A stretch of 64,000 nt of DNA from Salminus brasiliensis (GCF_030463535.1 NC_132887.1:17785358-17849357), one strand, 5' to 3'; shown: positions 25,560 to 41,090, counted from the stretch's first letter. Notes: generated by a model from the letters alone, not told the origin. Numbers and translations are program-made.

Positions 25560-26260
25560 GGGACATTTTTCCCAATTGCAAGAGTTACTATTCGCTCTCC
25601 ATTCATTTCATTCTAAAAACAAATAGGATCATATGGCATCTGCATGGAATAAGGGCTCCCAACCTGACACTGTAATCAAACACCTCAGATAAAACAAGTG
25701 TAGTTTACCCATTTAGATAACACGTCAGTGGAGACGATGAATGAAGGACAGGCCCGTTGCCTGTTTAGAATTGAGGCCCAGACACAGAAAAAATAAACCT
25801 CCAGTAGAGAAACCACACATTAGCCCTGTTTTCCTCATTAAACAAGCAAAGATGTAAGAGGGATGCCTAGAAAGCTAGAAAACTAATAAAAAAGGCTAAT
25901 AAAGAGCTATAATTGGCACCAGCTGAAAAGAAACAACAGTGGCCGGCTTCACTAGGGAAGCGCTTCAGAGCTCAGATGCTTTCTGTGTGTGTCTCTGTGT
26001 TGAGCTCTTGAAGATCAGAGAATCTGTTGGCTGGGCTTTGGAGTGCTCCGCTCCCATTGTTTTCATTGTATTTTTGCTGTAAGACCATTCGGAGCACTGG
26101 CCTTGTGCAGGGAGCAGCCTCTGAAGCCCAGACTGACGTCATGCATTACATTAAGCATGCCAGGACCATGACCTCACATTTCCATTTTTCAGATGATTAC
26201 TGCATAACTGAGGCCATTATAACAAGTTTTATTTTAGCCCAATAAGGAATACATTTGAAC
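25560..26260. promoter_or_regulatory. CNE-like block, candidate distal enhancer
   Basis: Balanced-composition, non-coding sequence without recognisable repeats, in an interval otherwise full of transposon debris. It holds clustered motif-like words: CAGCTG (E-box, near 25920), CCATTGTTTTC (SOX-like, near 26055) and TGACGTCATGCATTA (CRE-like, near 26133). Assignment as an enhancer is inference from position beside egr2/znf365 and from texture only. Confidence 0.3.
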
Positions 26261-26689
26261 AGGTTTGCTCACTTTTCAGTCAATGTAGATTAGCTGCTAA
26301 TTAAATATGCCCAGTATTGTAAGTTCTGGACACACAGACGTTATATTCACTTGTTTGTGTCAGAGGTCATTCAAGCTGTAGCTCACTAAGAATTTCTAAG
26401 AAGAAGAGAATTTAGGGCCATCCGACATTCAGAGTCATGACTGTAAATAAACAGAGTCTCACTGGGAGACCTTTATTTGTTTTTACTGGCTGTGAAGAAA
26501 CTATCACAAGCTTTGCTGAGATTATCAAGCAGAAAGGGATAAATAAAGACGGAAAGCCAAAATACAGAACTATTATACTGTATATAGCCGGTATTATTAG
26601 GCAGCTTGAAGCACTGCCACTAAAAAAATCACCACTTGGAGTATTCTTAGAAAAAAAAGACACTGAATTCAGCTACTTGGAAGTACACC

Positions 26690-27000
26690 CAGATAATCTC
26701 CATGGACACACTTTCAATAGATTGGGTACTCTGGAACAGCTGCACATAGATGTTAGACCACCATGCCCAAAAACCAAGCATCATCTATTCCAGCACTGGT
26801 TTGTGAAGCAGGGAACTGCTTTCTCTGGAGCAATGGAGCTTCTTTCAATACCTATAGGATGAGCACGAGTGGTGTTTGTGATCCAGAACTGATCATTCAA
26901 TATTGCTGACTGACCTCATTAATGTTCTCTTGGCTAAATGCAGTCCGATCCTCACAGAAGTGTTTTAATATCTAGTGAAAAGCTGATCAGCAAAAGTGTC
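26690..27000 (-). mobile_element. Fragment of TGGACAAAAGTATT-family element
   Basis: The block shares CCATGCC, GGAACTGCTTTCTCTGGA-type and CCTATAGGATGAG words with fuller copies at 39.4, 48.4 and 56.5 kb, but the terminal repeats are gone. Confidence 0.45.
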
Positions 27001-27384
27001 AGCAAAAGTGTACACAAGGGGAAAAGGCTTGAAGAATTTACATGATTTAGGCGTTTGTTTGGTTTCACCTAAATGATGTTGCTCATTATGTTGCGTCAAC
27101 ACAAATAAAATAAATAAATTATCTCATGCCCACATTTAAAGCTTATTAATGCAATGTTTGTTTTTCCATGATTCATCCATCCAGACATTTTCTTATCTGC
27201 TTCTTCTTGGGCAGGGTTGTGGTGGTTCCAGAACCTACTCAGGGTGATTAGGTGCAAGACTGGAATACCACATGGACAGGGTGCCTGTCCATTGCAGGCT
27301 ACCACACACAACCAGTAGCACAGCCAATTCACCTACCATGTGTGTTCTTTGTGGGGAAACCAGAGTACCTGGAGAAAACCTGCC

Positions 27385-27720
27385 AAATGCACACACAGCT
27401 TGTCTATTCTCTGTAGAGAAATATTGCCAATAGAATAGGACTCTCTGGAACAGATAAACAACCTATTGGCACCATGCCTAATGCCAGGTGTGGGCTAGAA
27501 GAGTATTAAGCCTTGAGCTGTGGATCAGTGGAACTGTGTGGAACTTCTCTAGAATGATGGTGCTCTTTTCAATACTTTTGGGATGAGTTGGGGATTTGGG
27601 GATAAGGTGGGGTGCTGATCATCCATCATCCTGACTAGCAGTTAAGAGGTGCAGGGGGTAAATGGGGACATGCAGGTGTATAAGGGAATTGAGACAAGTA
27701 TTGGTATGCTTACTCAGATT
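27385..27720 (-). mobile_element. Fragment of TGGACAAAAGTATT-family element
   Basis: CAATAGAATAGGACTCTCTG (27430-27449) and GGCACCATGCCTAATGCCAG (about 27468-27487) are near-identical to the copy at 39.4 kb. Terminal repeats are not visible. Confidence 0.6.
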
Positions 27721-27929
27721 CAAGGTAGACTCTCATGAGAGATGTTAGATCTTAGCTCCCAGGGGGTACCTTGGATTACTGTAATGTTGACCATCTGATC
27801 ACCTTAAATTTTAATCTTAATCTTTTTAGGAGATGCTGTGTGTTCCTCTCTTTTGTCTCTGTCACATAGCCTGAAGATAGATAACCCTAGAAGGAATGGT
27901 TATCCTTAGTCGACCTAGACGACTCTTTT

Positions 27930-27969
<40 letters not shown>

Positions 27970-28891
27970 ATGTACTGCTTTCCCTTTATTTGTTATGGTC
28001 TTCTGAGCCGGTCGTAATGTGATGTGAACTTGCCATTGCTTCTTGTTGCATAGCTAAGACTTTTTATAGATACAGTGTGTGTATGTGTTTTGTTGTGGGT
28101 GTGTACATAAATGATGATGGCTTGGAATGAGGCATATGAGAATGACCGCATGAACAGAGATGACTAAACTGTGAACATTTCTGTTGCTATAAATATCACA
28201 GATTGGCCAAATATTCACATGCAAATCATGAGTCATTACTGCATTACTAAATAACCCTCCTTTTCTGTTTAGGAGAAAATGTTCATGTCATCTTGTTTGA
28301 AAAAACATTAGTTCCACCTTTTCTCCTTTCCCCCCATACAGTATTATGTATCGCTGCTGTCCAATACATTTTTTTTTGTTTTTGTCCGTTTTTTGTCCAT
28401 GGTGTGGACCATGGTGTGTACAGCTGCTTCGTACACTGTGTGAATAATTCTGGATAAGTAGACCAAAAGAAATACCCTAAATTATCTAGGAGTCTAAATT
28501 AAACACCCATTCTTCCATCACTTCCATTTAAAGTTAAGAACATGTTTGCCTTCTGTAAAATTCCCATTTTGGAGATTCATGCATTAAATTCCTTTTCAGG
28601 TTTTCTTGAGTTGTGTTACGTTTGGAGTGTTTTATCTTACAACAACAATAAATAGTGCGTCATAAGGCAACATTGTCTAAACATCAGAGTGTCAACAGAA
28701 CCTTTGTGTCATTATTTTTGTAATGTTTTTCCACATCATTTATACACCAGCTGTGCATTCTGTTGTTATGATAAATGGACCAATAGAAATAGTCTCAAGT
28801 TACCTGGATTAAATCCTTTTACCTTGACTTGCATTGAAAGTAAATAAGCTATTTTTAAGAGTAAATAAAAATATAAAAAAAGTAAATACGC

Positions 28892-28926
<35 letters not shown>

Positions 28927-28937
28927 GTATATATACT

Positions 28938-29214
28938 TCAATAGCACTGCTGGGTTTTAACTACTCATACCACCTCCACCATGTCATTGTCACTGCAGTG
29001 CTGAGAATGACCCCTCACCTAAATAATACCTGCTCTGTGGAGTCCTGAACATTGACAAACATGGTGAAAGGAGGCTAAGGAAATATGCAGGGAAGCAGAT
29101 GGACTACAGTCTGTATTTATAGAACTACACAGTACTCTTGTATGGTAAGTGGAAATATGATATGATGACCAATGAGTAGGGAGGTGGTGTTAATGTTATG
29201 GCTGATCAGTATAA
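28938..29214 (+). mobile_element. Truncated fish MITE ending TAATGTTATGGCTGATCAGT
   Basis: The right end reads GGTGTTAATGTTATGGCTGA, the complement of the end seen at 3366-3380. The interior (CTGCAGTGCTGAGAATGA, GCAGATGGACTACAGTCTG) is a dispersed fish repeat I recognise. The left terminal repeat is missing, replaced by the (TA)n array at 28894-28922. Confidence 0.55.
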
Positions 29215-30217
29215 GACAAACCAAGTCACAAAAAAATACAAATCAAATTTATGTCTCTTACAAAAGACTAAAAATATTTTGTAATAAACAACAACAAAGA
29301 AAAAAAACATTTTATTCAGTATTATTTTTCTTTTTTTATTTCTATGCGTTATTACTGAGTTTTAGTTTTCATCACTTTTATTTTATTAACCATTTTTTGT
29401 ATTGTTTTTTCTTTGCATAATTCTTAATTGTATTATTTTACTATCAATATTTTGTTTTTTTAGTAGTAGATATATTTGTAAACCTGTTTTAGTAGTTATT
29501 TTATTATTCTAATCCCACCACAGCGCCTTTTACTACTCACACAGATGACTGGCCTTGTTTCTTTAAGTGCAAATATTTGTTGGGGGAAATGCATCTAGGT
29601 CTACACATTTTAAGGGCTTTTGGGTAATGGTGAGGAGGAGGAAGAAAACCCCTGGGGTTTGTGCCCTGTGCCCTGTGCGTGAGAAGTCTGTTCTATATGT
29701 TCCCTCGCCTCATTAAGGAAGGGGACTATGGGTGTTGTAGTACAGCCTCTCTAATAATCATGCCTCCACTTCGTTTATTTCATTTCAGAACGAAAGAGAT
29801 TTTTATCTTGAACAAAGTTCTTACATGGTGAGAAATAAACAGCGGGGACGCTAGTGCTTTGGCCCTGAAACGACTGGACTGGCACCGACTTCTTTTCACA
29901 CGGAACTACATATCCCAGAATTCCGAGTCCTTCGTGCTGCAATGTCGTCACTGCGGACGTGAAGATCAGATCCCTGTACATGGGGATGCGAAGCTGATGA
30001 ATGGTATGGGTTTCACAGAGCTAGCAGTTGTGCATATTTTGTTTTTAATTATTGGTCGCCGTCACGTTTGACTCAGGTGGGCGGTTGGCTGCGTTTGGGG
30101 TTCTGGGGTGTCGATATCTGCTGGAGCTCCGTGCGGATCACTTGAACTGGGCTCGCTTGGCTAACGGTCAGGGCGAGCGAGAGTGGCTTTGGGCTTCGGG
30201 TTAGTTCTGTCGTTATG

Positions 30218-30979
30218 ATGCCTCGGGACAACATGAGCTCCCTCGTTCAGAAACTAGCCAGGCAAGCCCTCGCCACCTTCCGCAGCCACGCCGCCGCTGC
30301 TGGAGAGACCAAAGCGTTCATGGAGAACCAGAGCAAGCTGAGGAGTCTCCTGGCCCAAGTGAAGGCGGCAGATTTGAAGATTGTACCCAGGTGTGCGGAC
30401 AGCTCGGTGCCTGCTCACTCGCTGAGTCCTCCTGTCACCTACATGCACATCTGCGAGACAGACGACTTCAGCATGGGTGTCTTTCTGCTCAAACACGGGA
30501 CCTCAATACCGCTCCACGACCACCCAGGAATGTACGGCATGCTGAAAGTTCTCTACGGCAAGGTCAGGATCAGTTGTTTTGACAGGTTGGACACGTCGCC
30601 TGAGAGCGCCAGCGGGGGGCAGTTCAACCCACCACTACTGCCCTTCCAGAAAAGCTCTTTAAGGCCCTCGTTGCGTCGATCAGTCGGGGAGTACACGGAG
30701 GAGAGCCCCCCGTGTGTCTTATCTCCACACAAAGATAACCTTCACCAAATCGAGGCCGTGGACGGTCCAACCGCCTTCCTTGACATTTTAGCACCTCCGT
30801 ATGACCCGGATGACGGCAGAGACTGTCACTATTACAAAGTGCTGCAGCAGGGGTCAGAGGGGGGCGCTAAAAGTGCAGAAGGTCAGGAGCAGACTGAGGT
30901 GTGGCTCATGGAGATCCCACAGCCCAGTGAGTTCTGGTGTGGTGGTGAACCGTACCCTGGGCCAAAAGTTTCTCTCTGA
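30218..30979 (+). CDS. ado: 2-aminoethanethiol (cysteamine) dioxygenase
   Basis: A single uninterrupted exon of 253 residues (human ADO 270, also one exon). I use the second of two adjacent ATGs because MPRDNM is the family N-terminus. The enzyme adds O2 to cysteamine to give hypotaurine, and oxidises N-terminal cysteines of proteins as an oxygen-dependent N-degron step in the cytosol. The cupin fold is evident in GTSIPLHDHPGMYGMLKVLY. The three iron-binding histidines correspond to H100 and H102 (HDH) and H176 (DNLHQIEA). The Cys-Tyr pair that can cross-link in human ADO is kept as C203-H204-Y205 in GRDCHYYKVL. The C-terminus ends EPYPGPKVSL. Human ADO likewise lies next to EGR2 in the opposite orientation. 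Candidate polyadenylation signal ATTAAA at 31062-31067. Confidence 0.97.
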   Translation: MPRDNMSSLVQKLARQALATFRSHAAAAGETKAFMENQSKLRSLLAQVKAADLKIVPRCADSSVPAHSLSPPVTYMHICETDDFSMGVFLLKHGTSIPLHDHPGMYGMLKVLYGKVRISCFDRLDTSPESASGGQFNPPLLPFQKSSLRPSLRRSVGEYTEESPPCVLSPHKDNLHQIEAVDGPTAFLDILAPPYDPDDGRDCHYYKVLQQGSEGGAKSAEGQEQTEVWLMEIPQPSEFWCGGEPYPGPKVSL

Positions 30980-32438
30980 AGGAAATGAACACGAGCCAGC
31001 ACTGGAAAAAAGTGATGCACTGAATGAGTTTGATTGTAAGGTGTAAATCATTTCCACATTCATTAAATACGTCGACTCATTTTTGTCTCAACTCAAGTGG
31101 GTTGATGTGGTGTGTGTATTTATGTGGAATTGAAGTACACATTAAAATCAATTCAATCAATAGGTCAGTTCAGTGCAGCACTTTAACCCCCCAGTGTAAC
31201 TGTTGGCCATACAACACAGTCTCAACTGCAAGAAAGACTGGAACAGTGGTCCGAACAGTTGTACGTGAAAAGCTTGTTGGCTCTTCAATCAGCAGTCAGT
31301 GCGTTCCTGACTAGAGGTTGGACTGTGGACTCCGTGAGCGACATCAGTTTTTTTGAACTGTTATAATCTGCTGCTCTCTCGCGCCATTTCAGTTGGGATT
31401 TGGCCTGTCTGGCTATGATGAAGGCCCCTTTTGCCTGTTTTGTTAATGTGTATAAATATTGATTATTTCAACGCAAACTGCTTCTAGACTCTTCATTTGA
31501 ACGCTGGTTTCCACAAGTATGAGAACTAGGCCAGTCACTGTCCTTTCAGATGTGGATTGTGAGCCGGAACGGGACTGTTTACATGGTTGGTAGTACATTA
31601 ACAAAAAGTTTCAAAGTTCCTCTAACTTTGCACCTTTTATTGTCTTTTCTTTTAATTGAGTGAACTCCGTCCTGGTAGTTAAGCATGATGCTATAACTGA
31701 TAATGTAGATGAGAAATGTGTATTTGCAGCACTCAGCTGGAATATCGTAGCTCTGTATTCCCAAACAAGCTAAGCTCTTTAAAGTAGCAATAATGGTGTT
31801 TTTATTTGCCAGGAGTTTGGAAGGGAGTCAGAGCATTCCTAACATAGACTTATAACACACACTTTTTATTCCACCTAATTTTAGAAGGGGTGGGTCTGAT
31901 GAAATTAAGCTTAAGAGGCTGCCTTGTTGCAGTTTCTTGCTGGTAAGTTAAAAAAAAAGGAGTCATTTTGATGCTTTTCCACCAATGATCTTTACATTGC
32001 TGGAAACCTTTTTTATATATGACTCTTTAGAGCACCAAAAAGATTTCCACTATTACTATTTGACTTTATAAGTCAAAGAACTCTTTTTGCTGAGAACATT
32101 TTTAGATATCACACTAATTTAGGATGATTATGAGTGCCTACATGTGCAGAATCTCAAGTCCTATGGAAGTTGTGTACAGGTCACTTTCAGTGAAACGTTC
32201 TTTCATTAAAGAACTGTTCCTTTAAAACCTGTACCTAGAGCGTGTCTGCACACTCGATCACACTGTTAGTGCCTTTTCCTGCTCTACCACACCTATCTCA
32301 ACCAACCAGCTAATTCCCAACCATGGTCCTGGTCCTGGGGTACCCCCTGTCCCACACTGTTTAGTGCTTTCCTGCTGTAACACACTCGCTTGAACTCATT
32401 TGACTTTTTCAGTATCAGGGATCCCGATCGCATCTTGG

Positions 32439-32668
32439 TGTTACATTTACATTTATGGCATTTAGCAGATGCTCTTATCCAGAGCGACTTACAAGGTTAC
32501 TGGTATTACAGAGGTGGGTCAGTGTAGTGTTAGGAGTACTGCCCAAGGACTCTTATTGGTGTAGCTCAGCATAGTCACCCAGACCGGGAATCGAACCCCA
32601 GTCTCCCACATGGTGTGGTAGCTCAGTGGCAGGTAGTGGTGTTATCTGTTGCGCCACACCAACCACCA
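32439..32668. repeat. Dispersed teleost repeat (GGCATTTAGCAGATGC type)
   Basis: The segment starts TTACATTTACATTTATGG and continues CATTTAGCAGATGCTCTT, a repeat found throughout teleost genomes. A diverged copy lies at 42827-43015, sharing GACTCTTTTTGGTGTAG-like and GAATTGAACCC-like blocks. Confidence 0.65.
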
Positions 32669-32859
32669 AATGTGTTAAAATCATCTAAAAAAAACTCTCT
32701 AATCTCGAATTAATTTCTATTTGGGTTCTTAACTATGTTCTACTATTATTATTACCCATTATTCTTATCATTCTCTATTATGATTATATCAGCACACTTG
32801 AGCAGAAGAAAAGTCTTATGTGGTGGTACAGTGAATTTTTCGTTTGTTTTTGTTTTGTT

Positions 32860-33025
32860 TAAGGTTTCTCCCTCCAGCCCTGAGGGAGATTTTTCTTACC
32901 ACTGTAGCCCTTGACCTGTTGCCCTGTTTATGTTTTTTGATCTTTTGTCCTATTACTGATTTCAGTAAAGCTGCTTTGTGACAGTTGTAAAAAGCAATAG
33001 ACAAATAAGTTTGATTTGGAATTGG
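32860..33025 (+). mobile_element. 3' end of a non-LTR retrotransposon
   Basis: AGTAAAGCTGCTTTGTGACA followed by TTGTAAAAAGCAATAGACAA and AATAAGTTTGATTTGGAATT is the conserved 3' tail of a common fish LINE. The rest is truncated. Confidence 0.5.
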
Positions 33026-35366
33026 ATCAAGCGTGACAAGATCAGAGAGAGCACCCAAACATGCAGGACATGGGGTGCTCCAGGACCACGGCTAAGAACC
33101 ACTGGGCTACTTAGTAAACCTTTATTACCTTTGGTGAGTTGTAGCAGGGAAATTAAACTCAACCAGTGTTTCTCTGGAGTACCGCTTTCCCTGAAAGTGT
33201 TTTCTCTGCTTCCAGCATGCCTGATACCCCTCATCAGCTTATTATCAAGCCTCCCTTGAGGTGAAGTGTGTATGTGTCAGAGCAGAGGAAATACTAAACT
33301 ATGCAGGACAGTGATACTACAGAGCCAAGATTAAGAAATGTCACTAAACTGTGAAAGGGATTGACTGAAAACCACTGGTCAAAGATTCCCCTCTAGTGGT
33401 GTGAGTATGTAATGCAGGACACATCTTCAAACCTGTGCTTGTCTTGCCACAACCGCTGGCTTCTGTGAAGAATCCAGTGTGTGTTTATTTGTCCGTGTAC
33501 ACACGTAAATTAGCAGGTTGTAACAGATTTTGCCCCATGTCTTTTATGTACAGAACAAAAATAAGAAGGGCACAATAGGAACAAATTAAAGCTCTCAGGA
33601 AAGGCTCAGTTTCCCAAAACAGATCAGCACAAAAAAGTAGGAGCTGGTATCATACTGACAGTTCGGATAATGGTGACATGTCAGATTTGAAACAGGAGCT
33701 CAGTATCGTTTCATTCCATACAACAAGCCACCCTCATCTGAGAACCATTGCAAACATCATCAGTGATCAGTCATCAAAGGGTTAAGCAGTAGACTTATAG
33801 AAAGTTCAGTTTCAAGAACCAGAAGATACAAAGATCAAACAGTTAACAGAAGCTTTTGTGGTCTAGACCAGTGGAACCCAACATTCAGAAATGTCCGTGA
33901 ATGAACATGATATAATTTTGTCTACATTCAACATATGCACACTTAACTGCAGTTAAAACAAGGGCCCAACTCATAACTGGTTGACTGATAATATTGGCTG
34001 ATACTGACTCCCATCTATTTTTATCTGTATTGGCAAAAACCTATATCACAAGGCACGTTTAGTGGCTTCTTTTACATTGAACTATTCCTTTAATCCACAA
34101 CTAAGAAGTGCCTATTTCTGCTTTTTAATCTACTCTTCACCATTACGAAAGAACAGGATCTAACGAAGCCCAAAAATGGAAAAACACACCAGTCTCAGCT
34201 ACTCCAGGGGCAGAATTTAATGATATCAGAGAGTCTGAATGTTTCAGATTAGCTAAGATTACCGGAGTCTGTTTCATTTTTGACCACATGGTGCCATAAA
34301 GGGTTCTTTGAACAATGCCTTAGGACACGGGTGTCCATTCTTAACCGCAGAGGGCCACTGCCAGTCATTCCAAACAGGCTGTAGCAGACCTGACTTGACT
34401 AATTTAATCAGTTGGTCTCAGCTGATAACAACCTCTGCAGATAGGGTTGGTCACCTTTATCATATATTAAATGTAAAGGTGCCAAAATGATTATTTTACA
34501 GTGGCATAGAAGAACCACTGTGCGTACCCAAAAGCCTTATGATGACTGGTCCTGTAAAGGCTAATGTATGAAAATGTTGTAACCGTCACTGCCCACATAC
34601 TTCTATGTGTCCTTTCTGTTGGCATGGATGTTAAGCAATGCATCCACTAGAAGGCAGTAATTGACAACAACAAACATGGCAACGGTTCAGGAGGGTGTAA
34701 TAAAGTACTTATGAGCAGGGCAGCAGTGTTAACAGCTGTAAATGGTGAAAAAGTTCAGCCATAAGTTTCTTTTCTGACAGTATGAGCAGAAATGAGCCTG
34801 AATGGTTCTTCACACACTCACACAGTCTGTTTCGAAACAATTTCAGCTAATGTTAGGAGAATTTTAACTTCTTAAAATTTATATTAATATCAGTAACAGT
34901 ATGCTCATATTATCGGTCAGGCCCATATCTAGACATTAATGTGGAGCTGAAAATGAGTCATTTTCGTAATAAACTACATTCTTATTATCTATAAAATACA
35001 GCATTTTGGAGTGCAAGTCTAGTGCGTCAAACAAACCCCATTGTTTCATATTTTGAGTAAACCCTGGTCCTAGAAGATCCCTGTCCTGCTTATTTTAATG
35101 TTACATGTCCTGTTATATTACAATGACCTGTTGTGAACTAGCTGGTCAGTTAGTTCTGTTGTCCTAATGCAAGGAAAACACGAGAACACGCAGGACAGGG
35201 GTAGGGTGGGTTCAGTTTTGAGAACCACTGGTCCAGAGTAACAGTGGAAGAGGTAAACACGCTCGCACACACGTTAAAGCTGCCTTCACGGGTCAGCGCA
35301 GCGCTGTCCAGTGCTGATGATAACGGAGGCTCGTGCCATTATTTGTCCAGTAGCTGCCGATCCTCC

Positions 35367-38109
<2,743 letters not shown>

Positions 38110-38347
38110 TTTAAGCTGCGCAAAAGTTGCTCTGAAGCGCTGGCTTGTGTGAATTCAGGCTCGGCACACACGGGCATTATAACTCAGCACGCAGAGAGCG
38201 GTGATGAGCGGCTCTACTGGACATGTTCAGTTAGGATTCATGGCCTGCTCGCCTGTGGTGGATTCACCCCTCAGCTGCTGGCTGTCGTGTGTCAGATCTG
38301 TGAGCCCGTGTGTTTGAAGCGTTTAAGAGGAGGCGGTGGATGGCCAG

Positions 38348-38369
38348 TGACGTCACTGACCATATAAGG
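38348..38369 (-). promoter_or_regulatory. CRE and CArG box (SRE) upstream of egr2
   Basis: TGACGTCA (a perfect CRE) at 38348-38355 is followed by CCATATAAGG (38360-38369), whose complement CCTTATATGG is a perfect CArG box for serum response factor. They lie about 240-260 bases upstream of the egr2 ATG. SRE and CRE control is established for EGR-family immediate-early promoters, so this is very likely the activity-induced promoter module. Confidence 0.8.
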
Positions 38370-39334
38370 ACATGGGATTAAAAAAAAAAAAAGAAAAAAA
38401 AAAGAAAAAGCGGAGGGCTGGGCTCGTAATGGGCAGCGCCGCTGACGACACGCCGGGACTCCTCACCTATCACACCACCATCTTCCGTGAGTTATCGCTC
38501 TGTTCCAGACTGCACCCCTCAGTCACTCCCGCAGCTCAAACAGCAGTTCTGTAGGGGGTGTTTTTCTACACTTCCCGCCGGTTTTTTTCGTTCCTGCTCG
38601 TCAACTTTCACAAAATGCACACTCACAAAAACACACCGTCAGGAATTCCGGTCAGGTCATTCCCCCATACATGGGTTTTATCCGGTGACCCAAAAACACG
38701 CCCTTCTCGACTAAAATGGAAAGCATCCGGGGAAGTCGACGAGGAAAAACATCGTGTTGTGCGGAGCGTACATCCCACAACAAAACCACACTGCAAACCA
38801 GCCGTGACTTCTCTCATTAGTGCAACACTGTACTGGAACAGCTCTGGAAAGAGCTGCTTTTAAAGTTGTGGAGAAACTGAGGAAACATAGACTTAACAAC
38901 AGCCACGCTTTTCATCTTGGGAGTGCAGTGCAGTGTTTGTGGTGGACCGAGGTCAAACAAATATATTAAATATTAAGAAGTAAAAAAAAAAAAGGCCAGG
39001 TAGGGTTTAAATTGAATATTTAAAAATAAATATAAAATAATAAATTATGTTTTGTTACTGAAATACTTAATATATAAATATACAATTGTATTTAAAAGAC
39101 ACACACACACACACACACACAAAAAAAGAATTCCCGTGCTGCCTTAAAATTGGGTTTTTGTTTCTCTGCATTTGATTCCAGCACTTACCTTTTAAATCCT
39201 TGTAAAATACATAAATATATAATCTAGTCAACGGCCATACTTTGTATAAAATACCATACAAAGTGTATAGTAAAGTGTATAGTGTATAGTGTATATATAT
39301 ATGGCCTCTGTGTTTATACAATGTGTTGACACAG

Positions 39335-39675
39335 ATGTGCAAATGCACACACACAGCTTGTCTAGTCCATGCAGAGACATATTACCAATAGAATAGGACT
39401 CTCTGGAGGAGATAAACATGAACCTACTGGTACCATGCCTAATGCCAGACGGGGGCTAGAGGGGTATTAAGACCTCCAAGCATTGAACTGTTTATTTAAA
39501 TTCTCACAGCAGAATTGTTCCAGAATCTAGTAAAAAAGCCTTCCCTGGACAGTCACTACAACAAAAGCAGGAAGTCTTTAATATTTAATATAAAGTCTAT
39601 TTTTTTTAATATCCCTGATTTCAGAAGAAACAATGAATGAGCAGGTGTCCCAATACTTTTGTACAAATAGTGTAA
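39335..39675 (-). mobile_element. TGGACAAAAGTATT-family element, one end lost
   Basis: The block contains CAATAGAATAGGACTCTCTG and ATGAATGAGCAGGTGTCCCA, ending in CAATACTTTTGTAC near 39665. The opposite terminal repeat is not present. Confidence 0.6.
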
Positions 39676-40559
39676 GCCAAAAACATGCAAACAATAACAT
39701 GTGATGCTGCTCTTTACATCATGTGATCATTTCATGATGAATGTTTTTGCCTTCTTTAAAGTTGCTGTTTTGTAACATGTTACTTATGTGTTAATCATGT
39801 TTTTAAAAAGAACACCCTCCTTAAACACCCTCACTATCCACTTTTTGGGAAATCCTTGGGCAATAATAAAAGTTTTTAAAAGCATTTAGATATTCTACAA
39901 TAAATCTAGAGTGCAGGCCTAAAATAGAAGTGTGATTTAACTGTGTTGCTTTTAAACTTGCTTAATTGTCTTTAATAAGGATTTCCAACCTTTAAGTGGA
40001 GAAGGAGTCTGCTTGGTTCAGTGCAGCTCAATACACTCAAATGTTGTGATTTCTACTTACATTTGGGATTTTCTAAAGTTAAGTTAGAATATCCTCCTGT
40101 CTCCCATAATGGTGAGACATGTCCAGCAGAAAGTAAACAGAAGACAGATATTTCCTGACAAAACACCTATTGGCTAATTGGCAGGTGTGGACTTATTTTG
40201 TGCTTCTGGTGTGAAAGTGTTGTGGTAGATGGTCTGAATCTGTATCTATGGTTTAAATATAGACAATAACTGGCTTTAGATTCATTTAGGCTTTATCCAT
40301 GAGTCTACATATTTACATGAAAATACCTTAGTTAAGAGGGATTTATTTAGATATTCTTCCCTTGATCTACAGTGTTTGGTAAGTGTTGTGTCTTTAGCAG
40401 TTTAATCCCTTAAATTGCAACAGTGTGTATGTGGGTCCAGCCTTCATGAAATGTCCTCAGAGTGTAATACCTTCCTTTTCGTACTAAGAGAAGAAAAAAA
40501 CGACTAACTAATAAATCTTAAGATGAGTAACTAAACAACACGCCTCCGGTTGTGTAAAC

Positions 40560-41090
40560 ATATCATAACAGAAGTAATGGGGAGGATGACATGGGGTGAC
40601 GTCTTCAGTGGGCCCCACCTAGACAGAGCCTGGAGGGCAACTTTACACCCATAGAACAGTCCAAGATTACAAGATCACCCCTCTCTTCCTCCTCTGAAAA
40701 CCTGACACACACATGCAGCACCTTCCTCTGACACAGCATCGAGCCTCTTGTGATTTTTATGCCGTCGTGATCTATTTTGATCCTCTGTGGCGTGAGCAAT
40801 TGAGCAGTTGCTGTACTTGTGATCCAGGCCTAATTTTTGAAGCCACCCACACATCGAGAACAGCCCCTTCTCCTTGGATTCTCAGCCGTGGCAGAGACCT
40901 CCTCTCTTTTCCTCTCCTCGCCTCTGAATAGATTCTCCCTCCTACGGCTCTCCTCTCAGCTCCCTCCTCCCTCCCCCGCTCCCTCGCTCTCCTCCCTTCT
41001 CGCACGCCCACATACACATGCATGCACATGTCTCACCAGCCCTCCACATGGTACAAAGTGACGCAGCCAGTTGCATAAGTAGTCTGTGTC
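40560..41090. promoter_or_regulatory. CNE-like block upstream of egr2
   Basis: Non-repetitive, balanced composition, no ORF. It includes the words ACAAGATCACCCC, GATTTTTATGCCGTCGTGAT and TGATCCAGGCCTAATTTTTG, ending in a pyrimidine-rich run at about 40890-41010. Regulatory function is inferred only from texture and position. Confidence 0.25.

Larger units (their letters stand above)
24561..30214. other. Gene-free interval between Tc1 cluster and ado
   Basis: No supported exon. Contents: the MITE at 24.9 kb, a block that looks non-repetitive and possibly regulatory (25560-26260), two fragments of the TGGACAAAAGTATT family (26.7 and 27.4 kb), (TA)n arrays at 27932-27967 and 28894-28922, a truncated repeat at 28938-29214 and, from about 29950, the CpG-richer ado promoter region. 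Confidence 0.6.
30980..35366. other. Interval between ado and egr2 3' ends
   Basis: The two genes converge here, so both 3' UTRs lie within. No exon is supported. Repeats: a TTTATGGCATTTAGCAGATGC-type element (32.4 kb), a LINE 3' tail (32.9 kb) and scattered fragments with AAAGAACC / AGAAGAACCACTG words (about 31.97-32.2 and 34.3-34.5 kb). Confidence 0.6.

Noticed and set aside
26437-26862. 141-codon plus-strand ORF
   Set aside because: The second half overlaps a decayed short transposon copy. There is no recognisable domain or flanking splice sites, so chance is most likely.
29859-30071. ORF upstream of ado as an extra exon
   Set aside because: ADO is a single-exon gene with its own complete N-terminus at 30218. 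The upstream frame has no family match.
32440-32680. Repeats as a possible CRISPR array or other new system
   Set aside because: There are no regularly spaced identical repeats. The segment matches a dispersed teleost repeat, and the genome context is eukaryotic.
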